Positions 1-9,074 of a stretch of 64,000 nt of DNA are shown in pieces (the stretch's first letter is position 1; each line of letters starts with the position of its first letter). The notes beneath the pieces were generated by a model. It searched no databases, was not told where the DNA came from, and was given only the letters and a program-made list of their open reading frames with translations. The translations under genes and the position numbers were made by a program. The stretch covers positions 283,278-347,277 of the forward strand of contig NZ_JAKEVF010000002.1 of the NCBI RefSeq assembly GCF_022398315.1. The letters run 5' to 3'. The DNA is from Shewanella sp. Isolate11 (lineage in GTDB: Bacteria > Pseudomonadota > Gammaproteobacteria > Enterobacterales > Shewanellaceae).

Positions 1-255
1 AAAGAAACAAACAAAAGGTGCTAAAGTTTGATCTAGATAACGAATGATGATCTAACTACGAAGCAAACTTACTACTATATATAGTAATTTAAACACAAAA
101 AGCATATCAGATTTTGATGTCTTGTTACTAGTTTACTAATAGTACATTTTTTACAAAATAATGGTGCAATTCACAAATTGTGTTGTTATATTACAACAAA
201 TATAGCGGTTCCTCATAGACCTAATGAGGCGCAGTGACAAGGAGATTTATAAGCT
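1..255 (+). promoter_or_regulatory. zwf upstream region with palindromes (possible HexR sites)
   Basis: This AT-rich stretch has no gene. It holds a perfect 14-bp palindrome TACTATATATAGTA (73-86) and an imperfect one, TGTTGTTATATTACAACA (181-198), whose inner part is TTGT-N6-ACAA. In Shewanella the Entner-Doudoroff operon lies divergent from hexR and is controlled by HexR, whose sites are TTGT/ACAA-type palindromes. The hexR gene would lie to the left, outside the window, so the assignment is an inference. A good ribosome binding site, AAGGAG, ends at 244, 11 nt before the zwf start. Confidence 0.4.
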
Positions 256-1728
256 ATGGGCATGCGATCACCAGAAGCCAAAGCTTGCGATTTTGTATTA
301 TTTGGAACCAAAGGCGATTTAGCGAGGCGTAAACTATTGCCTTCACTTTATCAATTGGATAAAGCCGGTCTGCTAAATGAAGAAACGAAAGTGCTTGGTG
401 TTGCCAAAGATGCATTTACACAGGATGAATTCCAAGCTTTAGTCACTAAAGCACTTAATAGCTTTGTTAAAGAAGCCCTTTGTTCTGAAACCCTTGCTCG
501 TTTTCTACAACGTTGCTTTTATGTCGGTACTAACTTTACCGAACCTGAGGGATATAAAGCTTTCCATGATGTGCTTGAACCTAAGAAGCGTGTCATGGTG
601 TGCTATTTTGCCACTCCTCCTGCTATTTTTGGCGATATTTGCCGCTGCTTAAACGAACAAAAACTGATTTACCCAGATACCCGTGTTGTATTAGAAAAAC
701 CAATCGGTTCAGATCTGGAGTCATCTAAAGTCATTAACGACCAAGTCAGTGCCTTCTTCAATGAGAATCAAGTTTATCGAATCGACCATTATTTAGGTAA
801 AGAAACCGTACAAAATTTGATTGCGTTGCGTTTTGCTAACTCTTTATTCGCCTCAAAATGGGATAACCGTACTATCGATCATGTACAGATCACGGTTGCA
901 GAAGAGGTAGGCATTGAAGGACGTTGGGGTTACTTCGATAAAGCAGGCCAGATGCGCGACATGATCCAAAACCATCTGTTGCAGGTGCTAACCTTAGTTG
1001 CGATGGATCCTCCGGTTAACCTTAACGCCGACAGTATTCGTGATGAAAAAGTGAAAGTACTTAAATCACTGCGTCCTATTGATGCCGATAATATCTACGA
1101 AAATACTGTGCGTGGTCAGTACTCTTCAGGTTTCCTAAAAGGGACGCCAGTTCCTGGTTATTTGGAAGAAGAGGGGGCGAACACCCAATCTAACGCAGAA
1201 ACTTTCGTTGCTTTGCGTGTCGATATCGATAACTGGCGCTGGGCTGGTGTACCTTTCTATTTAAGAAGTGGTAAACGTATGCCAACCAAGAGTTCTGAAA
1301 TTGTTGTTTATTTCAAGAATCCACCACATAACTTGTATCGTTCAAGCTACCGTAATCTGCCTGCCAATAAGCTGACTATTCGTCTACAGCCTCATGAAGG
1401 GGTTGAGATCCAAATGATGAATAAGGTACCGGGTCTAGAGCAAAAGCAACGATTACAAACTACCAAACTCGATTTAAGTTTCTCAGATACCTTTAAAAAC
1501 GATCGTATTGCCGATGCTTATGAGCGTCTGTTACTCGAAGCAATGTTAGGCAATCAAGCCCTGTTCGTGCGTCGTGATGAAGTTGAACAAGCATGGACTT
1601 GGGTTGACGGTATTATTCAAGCCTGGGAGCAGAGTAACGAGAAACCCAAACCCTATCCTGCGGGGAGTTGGGGGCCGGTTGCGTCAGTTGCTTTGATAGC
1701 AAAAGATGGTCGTTCTTGGGATGAGTAG
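256..1728 (+). CDS. zwf: Glucose-6-phosphate 1-dehydrogenase
   Basis: This cytoplasmic enzyme oxidises glucose 6-phosphate to 6-phosphoglucono-lactone with NAD(P)+, the entry to the pentose phosphate and Entner-Doudoroff routes. The 490-residue length is normal for the family. Visible features are the N-terminal nucleotide-binding stretch FGTKGDLARRKL (about residues 16-27; GTKGD in place of the usual GASGD), EKPIG (147-151) and the active-site signature RIDHYLGKE (175-183) with its catalytic His. It is the first gene of zwf-pgl-edd-eda; the stop codon overlaps the ribosome binding site of pgl. The ATG at 256 follows AAGGAG; a second ATG at 262 is possible. Confidence 0.97.
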   Translation: MGMRSPEAKACDFVLFGTKGDLARRKLLPSLYQLDKAGLLNEETKVLGVAKDAFTQDEFQALVTKALNSFVKEALCSETLARFLQRCFYVGTNFTEPEGYKAFHDVLEPKKRVMVCYFATPPAIFGDICRCLNEQKLIYPDTRVVLEKPIGSDLESSKVINDQVSAFFNENQVYRIDHYLGKETVQNLIALRFANSLFASKWDNRTIDHVQITVAEEVGIEGRWGYFDKAGQMRDMIQNHLLQVLTLVAMDPPVNLNADSIRDEKVKVLKSLRPIDADNIYENTVRGQYSSGFLKGTPVPGYLEEEGANTQSNAETFVALRVDIDNWRWAGVPFYLRSGKRMPTKSSEIVVYFKNPPHNLYRSSYRNLPANKLTIRLQPHEGVEIQMMNKVPGLEQKQRLQTTKLDLSFSDTFKNDRIADAYERLLLEAMLGNQALFVRRDEVEQAWTWVDGIIQAWEQSNEKPKPYPAGSWGPVASVALIAKDGRSWDE

Positions 1729-1740
1729 GAGATTATTAAC

Positions 1741-2439
1741 ATGATTAGAGAATCTGTGTTCAAATCATTTGATGATAAATCAGCCCTAGAAAATCAACTT
1801 GCTGAGCGGATTGCCCAGCAGCTCCAGGCGGCGATTGATGCCCGTGGTAAAGCGAGTTTAGTCGTCTCTGGCGGTTCAACCCCATTAGCCTTGTTTGAGC
1901 TGTTAAGTCATAAAGCGATTGAGTGGCAAGATGTCTATATCACCTTAGCTGACGAGCGCTGGGTAGATACGGAATCAGACGATTCCAATGAAAATTTGGT
2001 GCGTCAAAATTTATTACAGAATCGCGCCGCAAGTGCCAAGTTTCGCGGTCTGAAAAACATGTTCAACACTGCTGAAGCCGGTGTTGATATGACTATTGAA
2101 CAGCTAGCTAATTTCCCAAAACCCTTTGATGTTGTTGTGCTGGGTATGGGCAATGATGGGCATACTTGCTCTTGGTTCCCTTGTTCGGCAGAGATTGAAC
2201 AAGCACTTACCACAGATGCTTTATGTTTGGCTTGTAACCCTACTACAGCACCACACGGCCGCATGACGATTTCTAAAAAAGGAATTTTAGCCAGCCGTCA
2301 AATCTATTTACATATCGTTGGTGAGCAGAAGCACTCTGTTTACCGGCAAGCACTCGAAAATGATGACGCGAAGACGATGCCAATACGTGCAGTGTTGGGT
2401 CAAAGTCACACTCCCGTTGATGTTTATTGGAGCGCTTAA
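1741..2439 (+). CDS. pgl: 6-phosphogluconolactonase
   Basis: The product hydrolyses 6-phosphoglucono-lactone to 6-phosphogluconate, the step after Zwf. It is a 232-residue protein of the glucosamine-6-phosphate isomerase/6-phosphogluconolactonase (DevB-type) family. It shows the phosphate-binding SGGSTPLALFELL, the LADERWVD motif and VVLGMGNDGHTCSWFP, all typical of the family. It starts 12 bp after zwf and ends 9 bp before edd, so translation is probably coupled within one transcript. The ATG follows TAGGAG, which contains the zwf stop codon. Confidence 0.96.
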   Translation: MIRESVFKSFDDKSALENQLAERIAQQLQAAIDARGKASLVVSGGSTPLALFELLSHKAIEWQDVYITLADERWVDTESDDSNENLVRQNLLQNRAASAKFRGLKNMFNTAEAGVDMTIEQLANFPKPFDVVVLGMGNDGHTCSWFPCSAEIEQALTTDALCLACNPTTAPHGRMTISKKGILASRQIYLHIVGEQKHSVYRQALENDDAKTMPIRAVLGQSHTPVDVYWSA

Positions 2440-2448
2440 GGAGTTCTT

Positions 2449-4275
2449 ATGCACACAGTAGTACAGTCGGTAACCGACAGAATCATTGAGCGTAGTAAGC
2501 ATTCGCGCGCTCAATATCTTAAAGCGCTCGATGAAGCTAAATCTAAAGGTGTTCATCGTAGCAGCCTAAGCTGTGGCAACTTGGCTCATGGTTTTGCGGC
2601 TTGTAACCCTACAGATAAGAGTGCGATCAAGGCATTGACTAAGGCCAATATCGGTATTGTTACCGCCTTCAACGATATGTTGTCGGCGCATCAACCCTAT
2701 GAAACTTATCCGCAGTTGCTTAAACAAGCCTGTCAGGAAGTGGGTAGCGTTGCACAAGTAGCCGGCGGTGTACCTGCAATGTGTGATGGTGTAACCCAAG
2801 GTCAACCCGGCATGGAGCTCAGCTTACTCAGCCGTGAAGTGATTGCCATGGGTACGGCAGTTGGTCTATCACACAATATGTTTGATGGCGCTTTATTGCT
2901 TGGTATTTGCGATAAAATTGTTCCTGGGCTTTTGATTGGTGCTTTAAGCTTTGGTCATTTACCTATGTTATTTGTGCCTGCTGGCCCAATGAAATCAGGT
3001 ATTCCAAATAAAGAAAAAGCCCGAATTCGTCAGAAATTTGCCCAAGGTCAGGTGGATCGAGCAGCGCTATTGGATGCCGAATCTAAGTCATATCACAGTG
3101 CCGGTACATGTACCTTCTATGGTACGGCTAATAGTAACCAATTAATGCTTGAAGTCATGGGCTTACAGTTACCTGGCTCCTCTTTTGTTAATCCAGATGA
3201 TCCGCTGCGTGAAGCATTAAACAAGATGGCCGCGAAACAAGTGTGTCGTTTAACCGAGATGGGAACGCAATATACGCCTATCGGTGAAGTGGTTAACGAA
3301 AAGTCTGTGGTTAACGGCATTGTCGCACTATTAGCGACAGGTGGTTCAACCAACTTAACCATGCATATTGTCGCCGCCGCACGTGCAGCTGGGATTATTG
3401 TTAATTGGGATGACTTCTCTGAGTTATCTGATGCTGTGCCGCTATTGGCACGCGTTTATCCTAATGGCCATGCCGATATCAACCATTTCCACGCGGCAGG
3501 TGGTATGGCATTACTGATCAAAGAATTACTCGATGCGGGTTTGCTGCATGAAGATGTCAACACTGTAGCGGGTTACGGTTTGCGCCGTTATACCCAAGAG
3601 CCACGTCTTATCGATAACGAGTTGGTTTGGGTTGAAGGGCCCACTGAGTCTTTAGATAAAGAAGTGTTAACTCGTGTTGCAGAGCCTTTCCAGGCGAACG
3701 GTGGTCTAAAACTGCTTAAAGGTAATCTAGGTCGTGCGGTGATCAAAGTCTCTGCCGTTGCGGAGCAACATCGTGTGGTTGAAGCGCCTGCGGTTGTGAT
3801 TGACGATCAAAACAAACTTGAAGCGTTATTTAAAGCCGGTGAACTTGATAAAGATTGTGTGGTAGTGGTTAAGGGACAAGGGCCTAAAGCCATCGGTATG
3901 CCTGAACTGCATAAGTTGACGCCGATCTTAGGTAGCTTACAGGATAAAGGTTTTAAGGTTGCTCTATTAACCGATGGCCGCATGTCAGGTGCTTCTGGAA
4001 AAGTGCCTGCAGCTATCCATTTAACGCCTGAGGCACTCGATGGAGGCTTGATTGCTAAAGTCGAAAATGACGATTTAATTCGTGTCGATGCTGTGAAGGG
4101 TGAAGTGAGCTTACTGGTTGATGAAGCGGTTTTAGCAGCACGCGAAGCGCACAAAGTCGATCTACGCAGTACAAGTTACGGTATGGGACGTGAGTTATTT
4201 TCAGCACTGCGTTCAAATTTAAGTAGTCCAGAAACGGGTGCGCGTTGCACCACGACTATCGACGAAAATTATTAA
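2449..4275 (+). CDS. edd: Phosphogluconate dehydratase
   Basis: This IlvD/Edd-family iron-sulfur dehydratase converts 6-phosphogluconate to 2-keto-3-deoxy-6-phosphogluconate (KDPG). The length of 608 residues is that of E. coli Edd, longer than IlvD-type sugar-acid dehydratases. Family motifs include [19 protein letters not shown] and [12 protein letters not shown], with the cysteines that hold the cluster, and the C-terminal [20 protein letters not shown] clear AAGGAG precedes the ATG. It is third in the Entner-Doudoroff operon. A distant paralogue, the sugar-acid dehydratase at 19217, lies in the arabinose locus of the same window. Confidence 0.97.
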   Translation: MHTVVQSVTDRIIERSKHSRAQYLKALDEAKSKGVHRSSLSCGNLAHGFAACNPTDKSAIKALTKANIGIVTAFNDMLSAHQPYETYPQLLKQACQEVGSVAQVAGGVPAMCDGVTQGQPGMELSLLSREVIAMGTAVGLSHNMFDGALLLGICDKIVPGLLIGALSFGHLPMLFVPAGPMKSGIPNKEKARIRQKFAQGQVDRAALLDAESKSYHSAGTCTFYGTANSNQLMLEVMGLQLPGSSFVNPDDPLREALNKMAAKQVCRLTEMGTQYTPIGEVVNEKSVVNGIVALLATGGSTNLTMHIVAAARAAGIIVNWDDFSELSDAVPLLARVYPNGHADINHFHAAGGMALLIKELLDAGLLHEDVNTVAGYGLRRYTQEPRLIDNELVWVEGPTESLDKEVLTRVAEPFQANGGLKLLKGNLGRAVIKVSAVAEQHRVVEAPAVVIDDQNKLEALFKAGELDKDCVVVVKGQGPKAIGMPELHKLTPILGSLQDKGFKVALLTDGRMSGASGKVPAAIHLTPEALDGGLIAKVENDDLIRVDAVKGEVSLLVDEAVLAAREAHKVDLRSTSYGMGRELFSALRSNLSSPETGARCTTTIDENY

Positions 4276-4296
4276 TCATTGAGGAAGAGTAAAGCA

Positions 4297-4938
4297 ATGG
4301 CTGAGAATAACTGGTCAATACAACCACAAGATATTTTTAAACGTAGCCCAATCGTTCCTGTAATGGTGATTAATAAGATTGAAGATGCGGTACCTTTAGC
4401 CCGTGCCTTGGTTGCTGGCGGTATTTCGGTATTGGAAGTGACATTGCGTACACCTTGTGCTCTTGAAGCGATTGCTAAAATCGCCAAAGAAGTACCAGAA
4501 GCGATTGTGGGTGCTGGCACCATTTTAAATGAAGCTCAGTTACAGCAAGCAGTCGATGCCGGAGCACAATTTGTCATCACACCAGGTGCGACTACCGATC
4601 TGCTAAAAGCAGCGATGGCCGGTACTGTACCTCTGATCCCTGGTGTTGCAAGTATTTCTGAAGTGATGGCGGGAATGGCGTTAGGTTATACTAATTTTAA
4701 GTTTTTCCCTGCAGAAGCTTCAGGTGGTGTGAATGCACTTAAAGCGTTTGCTGGTCCTCTAGCCAATATTCGTTTCTGTCCAACTGGCGGGATCACCCCA
4801 AGTAGTTACAAAGACTACTTAGCTTTAAGCAATGTTGATTGTATTGGCGGTAGTTGGATAGCGCCTGCAGATGCGATGGAGCAGGGCGACTGGGATCGAA
4901 TTACTCAATTATGTAAAGAAGCCATAGCTGGTATCTAA
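4297..4938 (+). CDS. eda: KDPG/KHG aldolase
   Basis: A class I aldolase that splits KDPG into pyruvate and glyceraldehyde 3-phosphate; members also act on 4-hydroxy-2-oxoglutarate. The product has 213 residues. EVTLRTPCA carries the conserved Glu and Arg, and [11 protein letters not shown] holds the Schiff-base lysine. I start it at the ATG at 4297, preceded by GAGGAAGAG; a reading frame start at the TTG at 4279 would lie upstream of that ribosome binding site. It is the last gene of the operon, 21 bp after edd, and is followed by a strong terminator. Confidence 0.96.
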   Translation: MAENNWSIQPQDIFKRSPIVPVMVINKIEDAVPLARALVAGGISVLEVTLRTPCALEAIAKIAKEVPEAIVGAGTILNEAQLQQAVDAGAQFVITPGATTDLLKAAMAGTVPLIPGVASISEVMAGMALGYTNFKFFPAEASGGVNALKAFAGPLANIRFCPTGGITPSSYKDYLALSNVDCIGGSWIAPADAMEQGDWDRITQLCKEAIAGI

Positions 4939-4963
4939 TACACAATAGTTTGCTTGTAAATAA

Positions 4964-5000
4964 TAAAAAAACCTCTGCCTAGACAGAGGTTTTTTATTTT
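4964..5000. terminator. Rho-independent terminator after eda
   Basis: Stem CCTCTG (4972-4977) pairs with CAGAGG (4984-4989). It is flanked by A-runs on the left and T-runs on the right, so it can work in both directions, for eda and for the convergent ecotin gene. Confidence 0.9.
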
Positions 5001-5022
5001 TTAAATCAAAAGATTATCGCTG

Positions 5023-5601
5023 TTAGTTAATAGAGTCTATCGGCTGTGTATATCGGTACGGACCATCGGCTTGCCAGATACGGTATCTTAGTACCACATC
5101 TTTTGGTAGGTAAAAGACTTTTGGCAATCGGCTGTCATATTTGAGCATGAGTGTTTGTTGTAGTGGAATAAACCCTTGTTGTTTAGTTTGGCTTATACAG
5201 GCTTTACGGGTGCTGATTCCGGGTTTTACCTCTGTGACTTGGTAATAAGTATATCCCCAGCCCTTAAGGGTTTGTTCTGCTAAATCGCCCTGCAAACTAT
5301 ATTGGTTGCAATCCACCATTTGCATCTGTCCGATTTCAATTTCAACACGATACTGAGGCTCATTACTGAGCTTATTTAAGGTCAAAATATGCTGCACCAT
5401 CTCTGTGTCTGGTGCAGGAAACATCTTCGTAGTTTCTTTGGCTTGGTAACTTTCTTTGTCTTGTACTGAAACTGTAATTGCAGGTTTTATTTCAATATTG
5501 GGCTTTGGTGGCGATGTTGCCAATGCTGAATTAGATACAGATATCAGCCCTAATGCGCTTAATAGGCTTACCATTAATTTATTTATTTTGGTCGACTTCA
5601 T
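5023..5601 (-). CDS. eco: Ecotin-family serine protease inhibitor
   Basis: A periplasmic inhibitor of trypsin-fold serine proteases. It has a signal peptide (hydrophobic LMVSLLSALGLISV, cleavage near NSALA), a proline- and lysine-rich extension of about 30 residues, then the ecotin domain. Matches to E. coli ecotin include VEIEIGQMQMVDCN, LKGWGYTYY, LMLKYDSRLP and YRIWQADG. Two cysteines (C98, C135) correspond to the conserved disulfide. The reactive loop reads STRKAC, so the P1 residue is Arg132 where E. coli has Met84. At 192 residues it is longer than the 162-residue E. coli precursor. I start it at the ATG at 5601, which follows GAGGAG; a GTG two codons earlier overlaps that site. Confidence 0.9.
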   Translation of the reverse strand: MKSTKINKLMVSLLSALGLISVSNSALATSPPKPNIEIKPAITVSVQDKESYQAKETTKMFPAPDTEMVQHILTLNKLSNEPQYRVEIEIGQMQMVDCNQYSLQGDLAEQTLKGWGYTYYQVTEVKPGISTRKACISQTKQQGFIPLQQTLMLKYDSRLPKVFYLPKDVVLRYRIWQADGPYRYTQPIDSIN

Positions 5602-5685
5602 GGACACTCCTCGTGATTAAATTCTGCATTCAAGGCTATTAACGTAGCGGTTTTGAAAAAGGGTTATTAAGTCAGAAAATATTTA

Positions 5686-5700
5686 GTTTGATAATCAAAC
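5686..5700. promoter_or_regulatory. Operator-like perfect inverted repeat, copy 1
   Basis: GTTTGAT-A-ATCAAAC is a perfect 15-bp inverted repeat in front of the cation efflux gene. It is very similar to the repeat at 5717-5735; the centres are 33 bp apart, about three helical turns. It is probably a binding site for the MarR-family product of 6868-7284. Confidence 0.65.
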
Positions 5701-5716
5701 AATATCACGATATATT

Positions 5717-5735
5717 TAGTTTGAATATCAAACTA
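5717..5735. promoter_or_regulatory. Operator-like inverted repeat, copy 2
   Basis: TAGTTTGA-ATA-TCAAACTA has 8-bp arms and a 3-bp spacer. Both copies share the half-site TTTAGTTTGA. It lies 25 bp before the efflux gene start, where a bound repressor would block transcription or initiation. Confidence 0.65.
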
Positions 5736-5759
5736 TCAGTGTTAAATATAGGGAATTCA

Positions 5760-6878
5760 ATGGAACAGCAACACAGTATTTCTCCGTGGCAGCATCAACA
5801 TCGCTTTGCCAACATCAATAGTAATGGTGAGAGAAACACTCGCTATGTGCTCTATCTCACCTTAGTCACCATGATCGCAGAAATAGTTGCTGGTAGTGTT
5901 TACGGCTCTATGGCGCTATTAGCTGATGGTTGGCATATGGGGACTCATGCCGCCGCATTTATGATCACTTTATTTGCTTACTATTATGCTAAGAAGTATG
6001 CCGATGATCCGAAATACGCTTTTGGAGCAGGTAAAGTCAGTGTACTTGGTGGCTTTACCAGCGCGGTAGCTCTAGGGCTGGTTGCATTACTCATGGTGGT
6101 TGAATCAGTTAGCCGTTTATTAAATCCAGAACATATTCAATTTAATGAAGCCATCTTGGTGGCGATAATCGGTCTTACTGTGAATGTTGTGTCGGTATTT
6201 TTATTAAAAGACCATCACAGCCATGGACATAGTCACGGCCACAGTCACAGTCATGCTGGCCATAGTCATGCCGGCCATAGTCATGAGAGGCATCACGGCC
6301 ATGATCATGTTAAAGAGCATAATCATCATGCTGATGCAGATTCTGATGGTCATCAGCATCATGAGTCAGAGCAACACTCTCATGAACATCATGGCCATAC
6401 TCATAGCCACGGACATGATCATAATCTCAGAGCGGCCTATTTTCATGTCTTGGCCGATGCATTAACTTCATTGCTGGCCATCGGAGCTTTATTATTGGGT
6501 AAATATTTAGGCTTAGGCTGGTTTGATCCTCTCATGGGAATTGTGGGCGCAGTGATTATTACCAGTTGGGCATGGGGATTGGTTAAACAAACAGGGCCTA
6601 TCTTGCTAGATGCCAGCATCGATGAACAATATGTTGCAGATGTGGTCAAAACCATTGAGCAAGAAAGTGACCATCAAGTGAGTGATATACATGTTTGGCC
6701 TATCAGTGCAGATCATCATGCAGCCATCATTTCTATTGTCAGCCATGCCCCCAAAGATGCCGAATATTTCAGACAAAAATTGAGTCGATTTTCTCGTCTC
6801 AATCATTTAACTATCGAAGTTTTTACCTGCGATTGCCCAGATAGCAAGTCAATTACAGAGGTTACCAATGGAGCATGA
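5760..6878 (+). CDS. dmeF: CDF-family divalent cation efflux transporter (DmeF-like)
   Basis: An inner-membrane cation diffusion facilitator of 372 residues with about six membrane segments. The first segments carry LADGWHMGTHAAAF, with the Asp and His residues expected at the transport site; this form resembles DmeF-type Co(II)/Ni(II) pumps. Between the membrane segments lies a loop of about 70 residues with roughly 31 histidines (about residues 153-222), probably a metal buffer. A cytoplasmic C-terminal domain follows (DIHVWPISADHHAA). I chose the ATG at 5760; an upstream frame opening near 5688 runs through the operators and cannot be coding. It overlaps the MarR gene by 11 bp. The metal specificity is inferred. 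Confidence 0.85.
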   Translation: MEQQHSISPWQHQHRFANINSNGERNTRYVLYLTLVTMIAEIVAGSVYGSMALLADGWHMGTHAAAFMITLFAYYYAKKYADDPKYAFGAGKVSVLGGFTSAVALGLVALLMVVESVSRLLNPEHIQFNEAILVAIIGLTVNVVSVFLLKDHHSHGHSHGHSHSHAGHSHAGHSHERHHGHDHVKEHNHHADADSDGHQHHESEQHSHEHHGHTHSHGHDHNLRAAYFHVLADALTSLLAIGALLLGKYLGLGWFDPLMGIVGAVIITSWAWGLVKQTGPILLDASIDEQYVADVVKTIEQESDHQVSDIHVWPISADHHAAIISIVSHAPKDAEYFRQKLSRFSRLNHLTIEVFTCDCPDSKSITEVTNGA

Positions 6879-7284
6879 TGAGCAACTCAGTCATCAGATC
6901 GTTGAGTTTTATGAAAAACTCTCATCGTGGGAGTCTGGTGTTGTTAAAGATGCTGGACATTCATTGCCGCAAATTCATGCCGTTGAGATCTTAGGTGCTA
7001 ATGGTGGCATGCGAATGAAGCAGTTGGCCGAAAAAATGGGTATCACTACGGGTACATTGACAGTGCAAGTAGATCGAATGGAACAAGCAGGCTTGGTAGA
7101 ACGTCAGGCTCATGATCAAGATAAACGGGTAACCTTGGTCTGTTTAACGCCTGCTGGATGGAATATTTACTATGAACACGATAGGTTACATCAAACGTTA
7201 ACTGATCAAATTACGGCGAAATTTTCAGATAATGAACGTCAAATACTAGTGACCTTATTCGAAAAGATGAACAGTGCTTTTTAG
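6868..7284 (+). CDS. MarR-family transcriptional regulator
   Basis: A 138-residue winged-helix regulator. The MarR core is clear: MRMKQLAEKMGITTGTLTVQ as the recognition helices, then VDRMEQAGLVERQAHDQDKRVTLVCLTPAG as the wing, with long helices at both ends for dimerisation. Its start lies within the last codons of the cation efflux gene, so the two are co-transcribed. The paired inverted repeats upstream of that gene are the likely operators, making this a self-regulated efflux operon. The ligand may be a metal, or metal binding may be indirect; no cysteine-rich metal site is seen. Confidence 0.85.
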   Translation: MEHDEQLSHQIVEFYEKLSSWESGVVKDAGHSLPQIHAVEILGANGGMRMKQLAEKMGITTGTLTVQVDRMEQAGLVERQAHDQDKRVTLVCLTPAGWNIYYEHDRLHQTLTDQITAKFSDNERQILVTLFEKMNSAF

Positions 7285-7353
7285 GTGTTTTTATCGGTAT
7301 CGAATAGATTTGTGTTATAGAAAGTTTGTCGCTCTCTGTGATGATTGATAGAA

Positions 7354-7389
7354 TTCAACCCGCTGTTACATTTGTTGCTGCGGGTTGAA
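7354..7389. repeat. Perfect 10-bp inverted repeat upstream of eptA
   Basis: TTCAACCCGC (7354-7363) pairs with GCGGGTTGAA (7380-7389) across a 16-nt loop. No T-run follows, so it is a poor terminator. It ends 42 bp before the eptA start and may be a regulatory site or an RNA hairpin in the leader. Confidence 0.45.
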
Positions 7390-7431
7390 CAGCTTTATTA
7401 TTTGTTAACATTCACTTAGAGAGAATATTCA

Positions 7432-9060
7432 GTGTTATCTAGAATTAAAACTATAACAACAAACCAGTTCTGCCTGATTATTGCCATATTTTATGTTTGT
7501 GTGTTCAATATCCCTTTATTCGGTATTGTGAAGCAAGGGATAGAAAAACAGGCCGATGTGAATTATCTTTTCATCGCTAGCATGCCATTATTTTTGGTCT
7601 TTGCACTGAGTACTATTTTCTCATTATTTAGCGTAAAGTACCTGTTAAAACCATTCTTTATTACAGTCACCTTAATCTCCTCAAGTGTGTTTTTTGCTGC
7701 ACTCCAATACGGTGTTGTATTTGATTACGGCATGATAGAAAACACCATGCAAACCAATAAAGGTGAAGCATTAACCTACCTTAATTTTTCTTCGGTGTTG
7801 AACTTTTTTGTGACTGGTATTCTCCCCGCATTATTGATTTATAAAGTCAATATTGCTTATAAGCCGTTATTTAAAGAGCTTCTGCATAAAGTTTTATTTA
7901 TGGTTTCTATGTTGATTGGTATCGGTGTGATTGGCTTCTTTTTCTATCAAAATTATGTGGCATTCGGACGTAATAACGACGAGATGAAGGGGTATATTGT
8001 ACCGACTTATGCTATCGGCTCGATGATAAAATATGTCAAAATTAATTATTTCCAAGAGCCGCTGGTTTATAAACAGCAGGGGCTAGATGCGAAAAATGTT
8101 ACTATAGATAGTAACAATAAGCCCAATTTAGTGGTGTTAGTGGTGGGAGAAACGGCTCGCGCTATGAACTATGAGTATTATGGCTATAACAAGCCAACCA
8201 ATACTCATACCAAGCCATTTAATATGATTGCTTTCCAAGATACGGTTTCTTGCGGTACGGCAACGGCAGTATCACTTCCATGTATGTTTTCTAGCATGAG
8301 TCGTGAAAATTATGACTCTCGTAAAGCACGTGCTCAAGACACAGCCATTGATGTGTTAGATCATGCTGGTATTAACCTGAATTGGTTGGATAACGACAGT
8401 GGTTGCAAAGGGGTTTGTAATCGAGTCACTCATCTGAATATTGATTTAAATAGCGATCCTCAACTGTGCAATGGCCACTATTGTTATGATCAAGTTTTGC
8501 TCAATCAACTGGATAAGGTTTTAGAGACTCCAGTTACCTCTGATACCTTAATTGTATTGCATATCATTGGTTCTCACGGTCCAACCTATTATTTGCGTTA
8601 TCCAGAGGAGCATCGCAAATTTGTTCCAGACTGCCAACGTAGTGACATTCAAAATTGCAATCATGAGCAGTTGATGAATACCTATGACAATACCATTTTG
8701 TATTCTGATTATATTATGGCTCAAGTGATCGAGCGCCTTAAACAGCGTCAAGCTAGTGCCAATACTGCCATGCTCTATTTATCAGATCATGGTGAGTCTT
8801 TAGGCGAAAGTGGTATGTATTTACATGGCGCGCCCTATGCTTTTGCACCACAAGAGCAGATCTCAATCCCAATGTTAGCCTGGATATCTGCTGACTTCGC
8901 CAATGAAAATAAGCTGGATACTGATTGTCTAAGAAATTACGCCAATAAGGGCGGCTTTTCTCACGACAACCTGTTTTCATCATTATTGGGTTTGATGAAC
9001 GTAGAGACAGAAGTTTATCACCCAGAAGCCGATATCTTCGCAAGCTGTCGTATGCGCTAA
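7432..9060 (+). CDS. eptA: Lipid A phosphoethanolamine transferase (EptA/MCR family)
   Basis: An inner-membrane enzyme that moves phosphoethanolamine onto lipid A, which lowers the negative surface charge. Its 542 residues begin with about five membrane helices (residues 10-180) followed by a periplasmic sulfatase-fold domain. The domain shows VVGETARAMNYEYYGYNKPT (metal-binding Glu), CGTATAVSLPCMFS with the catalytic threonine, and YLSDHGESLGE with Asp and His metal ligands; several Cys pairs are likely disulfides. The start is the GTG at 7432, after GAGAGAA. It appears to have its own promoter. The homology covers both intrinsic EptA and MCR-type proteins; the chromosomal setting argues for an intrinsic gene. 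Confidence 0.88.
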   Translation: MLSRIKTITTNQFCLIIAIFYVCVFNIPLFGIVKQGIEKQADVNYLFIASMPLFLVFALSTIFSLFSVKYLLKPFFITVTLISSSVFFAALQYGVVFDYGMIENTMQTNKGEALTYLNFSSVLNFFVTGILPALLIYKVNIAYKPLFKELLHKVLFMVSMLIGIGVIGFFFYQNYVAFGRNNDEMKGYIVPTYAIGSMIKYVKINYFQEPLVYKQQGLDAKNVTIDSNNKPNLVVLVVGETARAMNYEYYGYNKPTNTHTKPFNMIAFQDTVSCGTATAVSLPCMFSSMSRENYDSRKARAQDTAIDVLDHAGINLNWLDNDSGCKGVCNRVTHLNIDLNSDPQLCNGHYCYDQVLLNQLDKVLETPVTSDTLIVLHIIGSHGPTYYLRYPEEHRKFVPDCQRSDIQNCNHEQLMNTYDNTILYSDYIMAQVIERLKQRQASANTAMLYLSDHGESLGESGMYLHGAPYAFAPQEQISIPMLAWISADFANENKLDTDCLRNYANKGGFSHDNLFSSLLGLMNVETEVYHPEADIFASCRMR

Positions 9061-9074
9061 GACTAAATAAGTGA

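Noticed and set aside
4297..4938. Eda as the missing aldolase for keto-deoxy-arabinonate
   Set aside because: It sits in the Entner-Doudoroff operon and the family prefers 6-phosphorylated substrate or hydroxy-oxoglutarate.
5688..5759. Upstream start for the cation efflux gene
   Set aside because: The stretch runs through both operator palindromes and translates to sequence unlike the family N-terminus.
6214..6425. Repeated CATAG/TCAYGG units that could suggest a small repeat array or CRISPR
   Set aside because: They are in frame inside the efflux gene and encode the His-rich loop; no spacers of constant length.
6223..6465. An 80-codon Met/Ile-rich frame
   Set aside because: It is the shifted reading of the His-rich loop, with no binding site and no protein-like composition.
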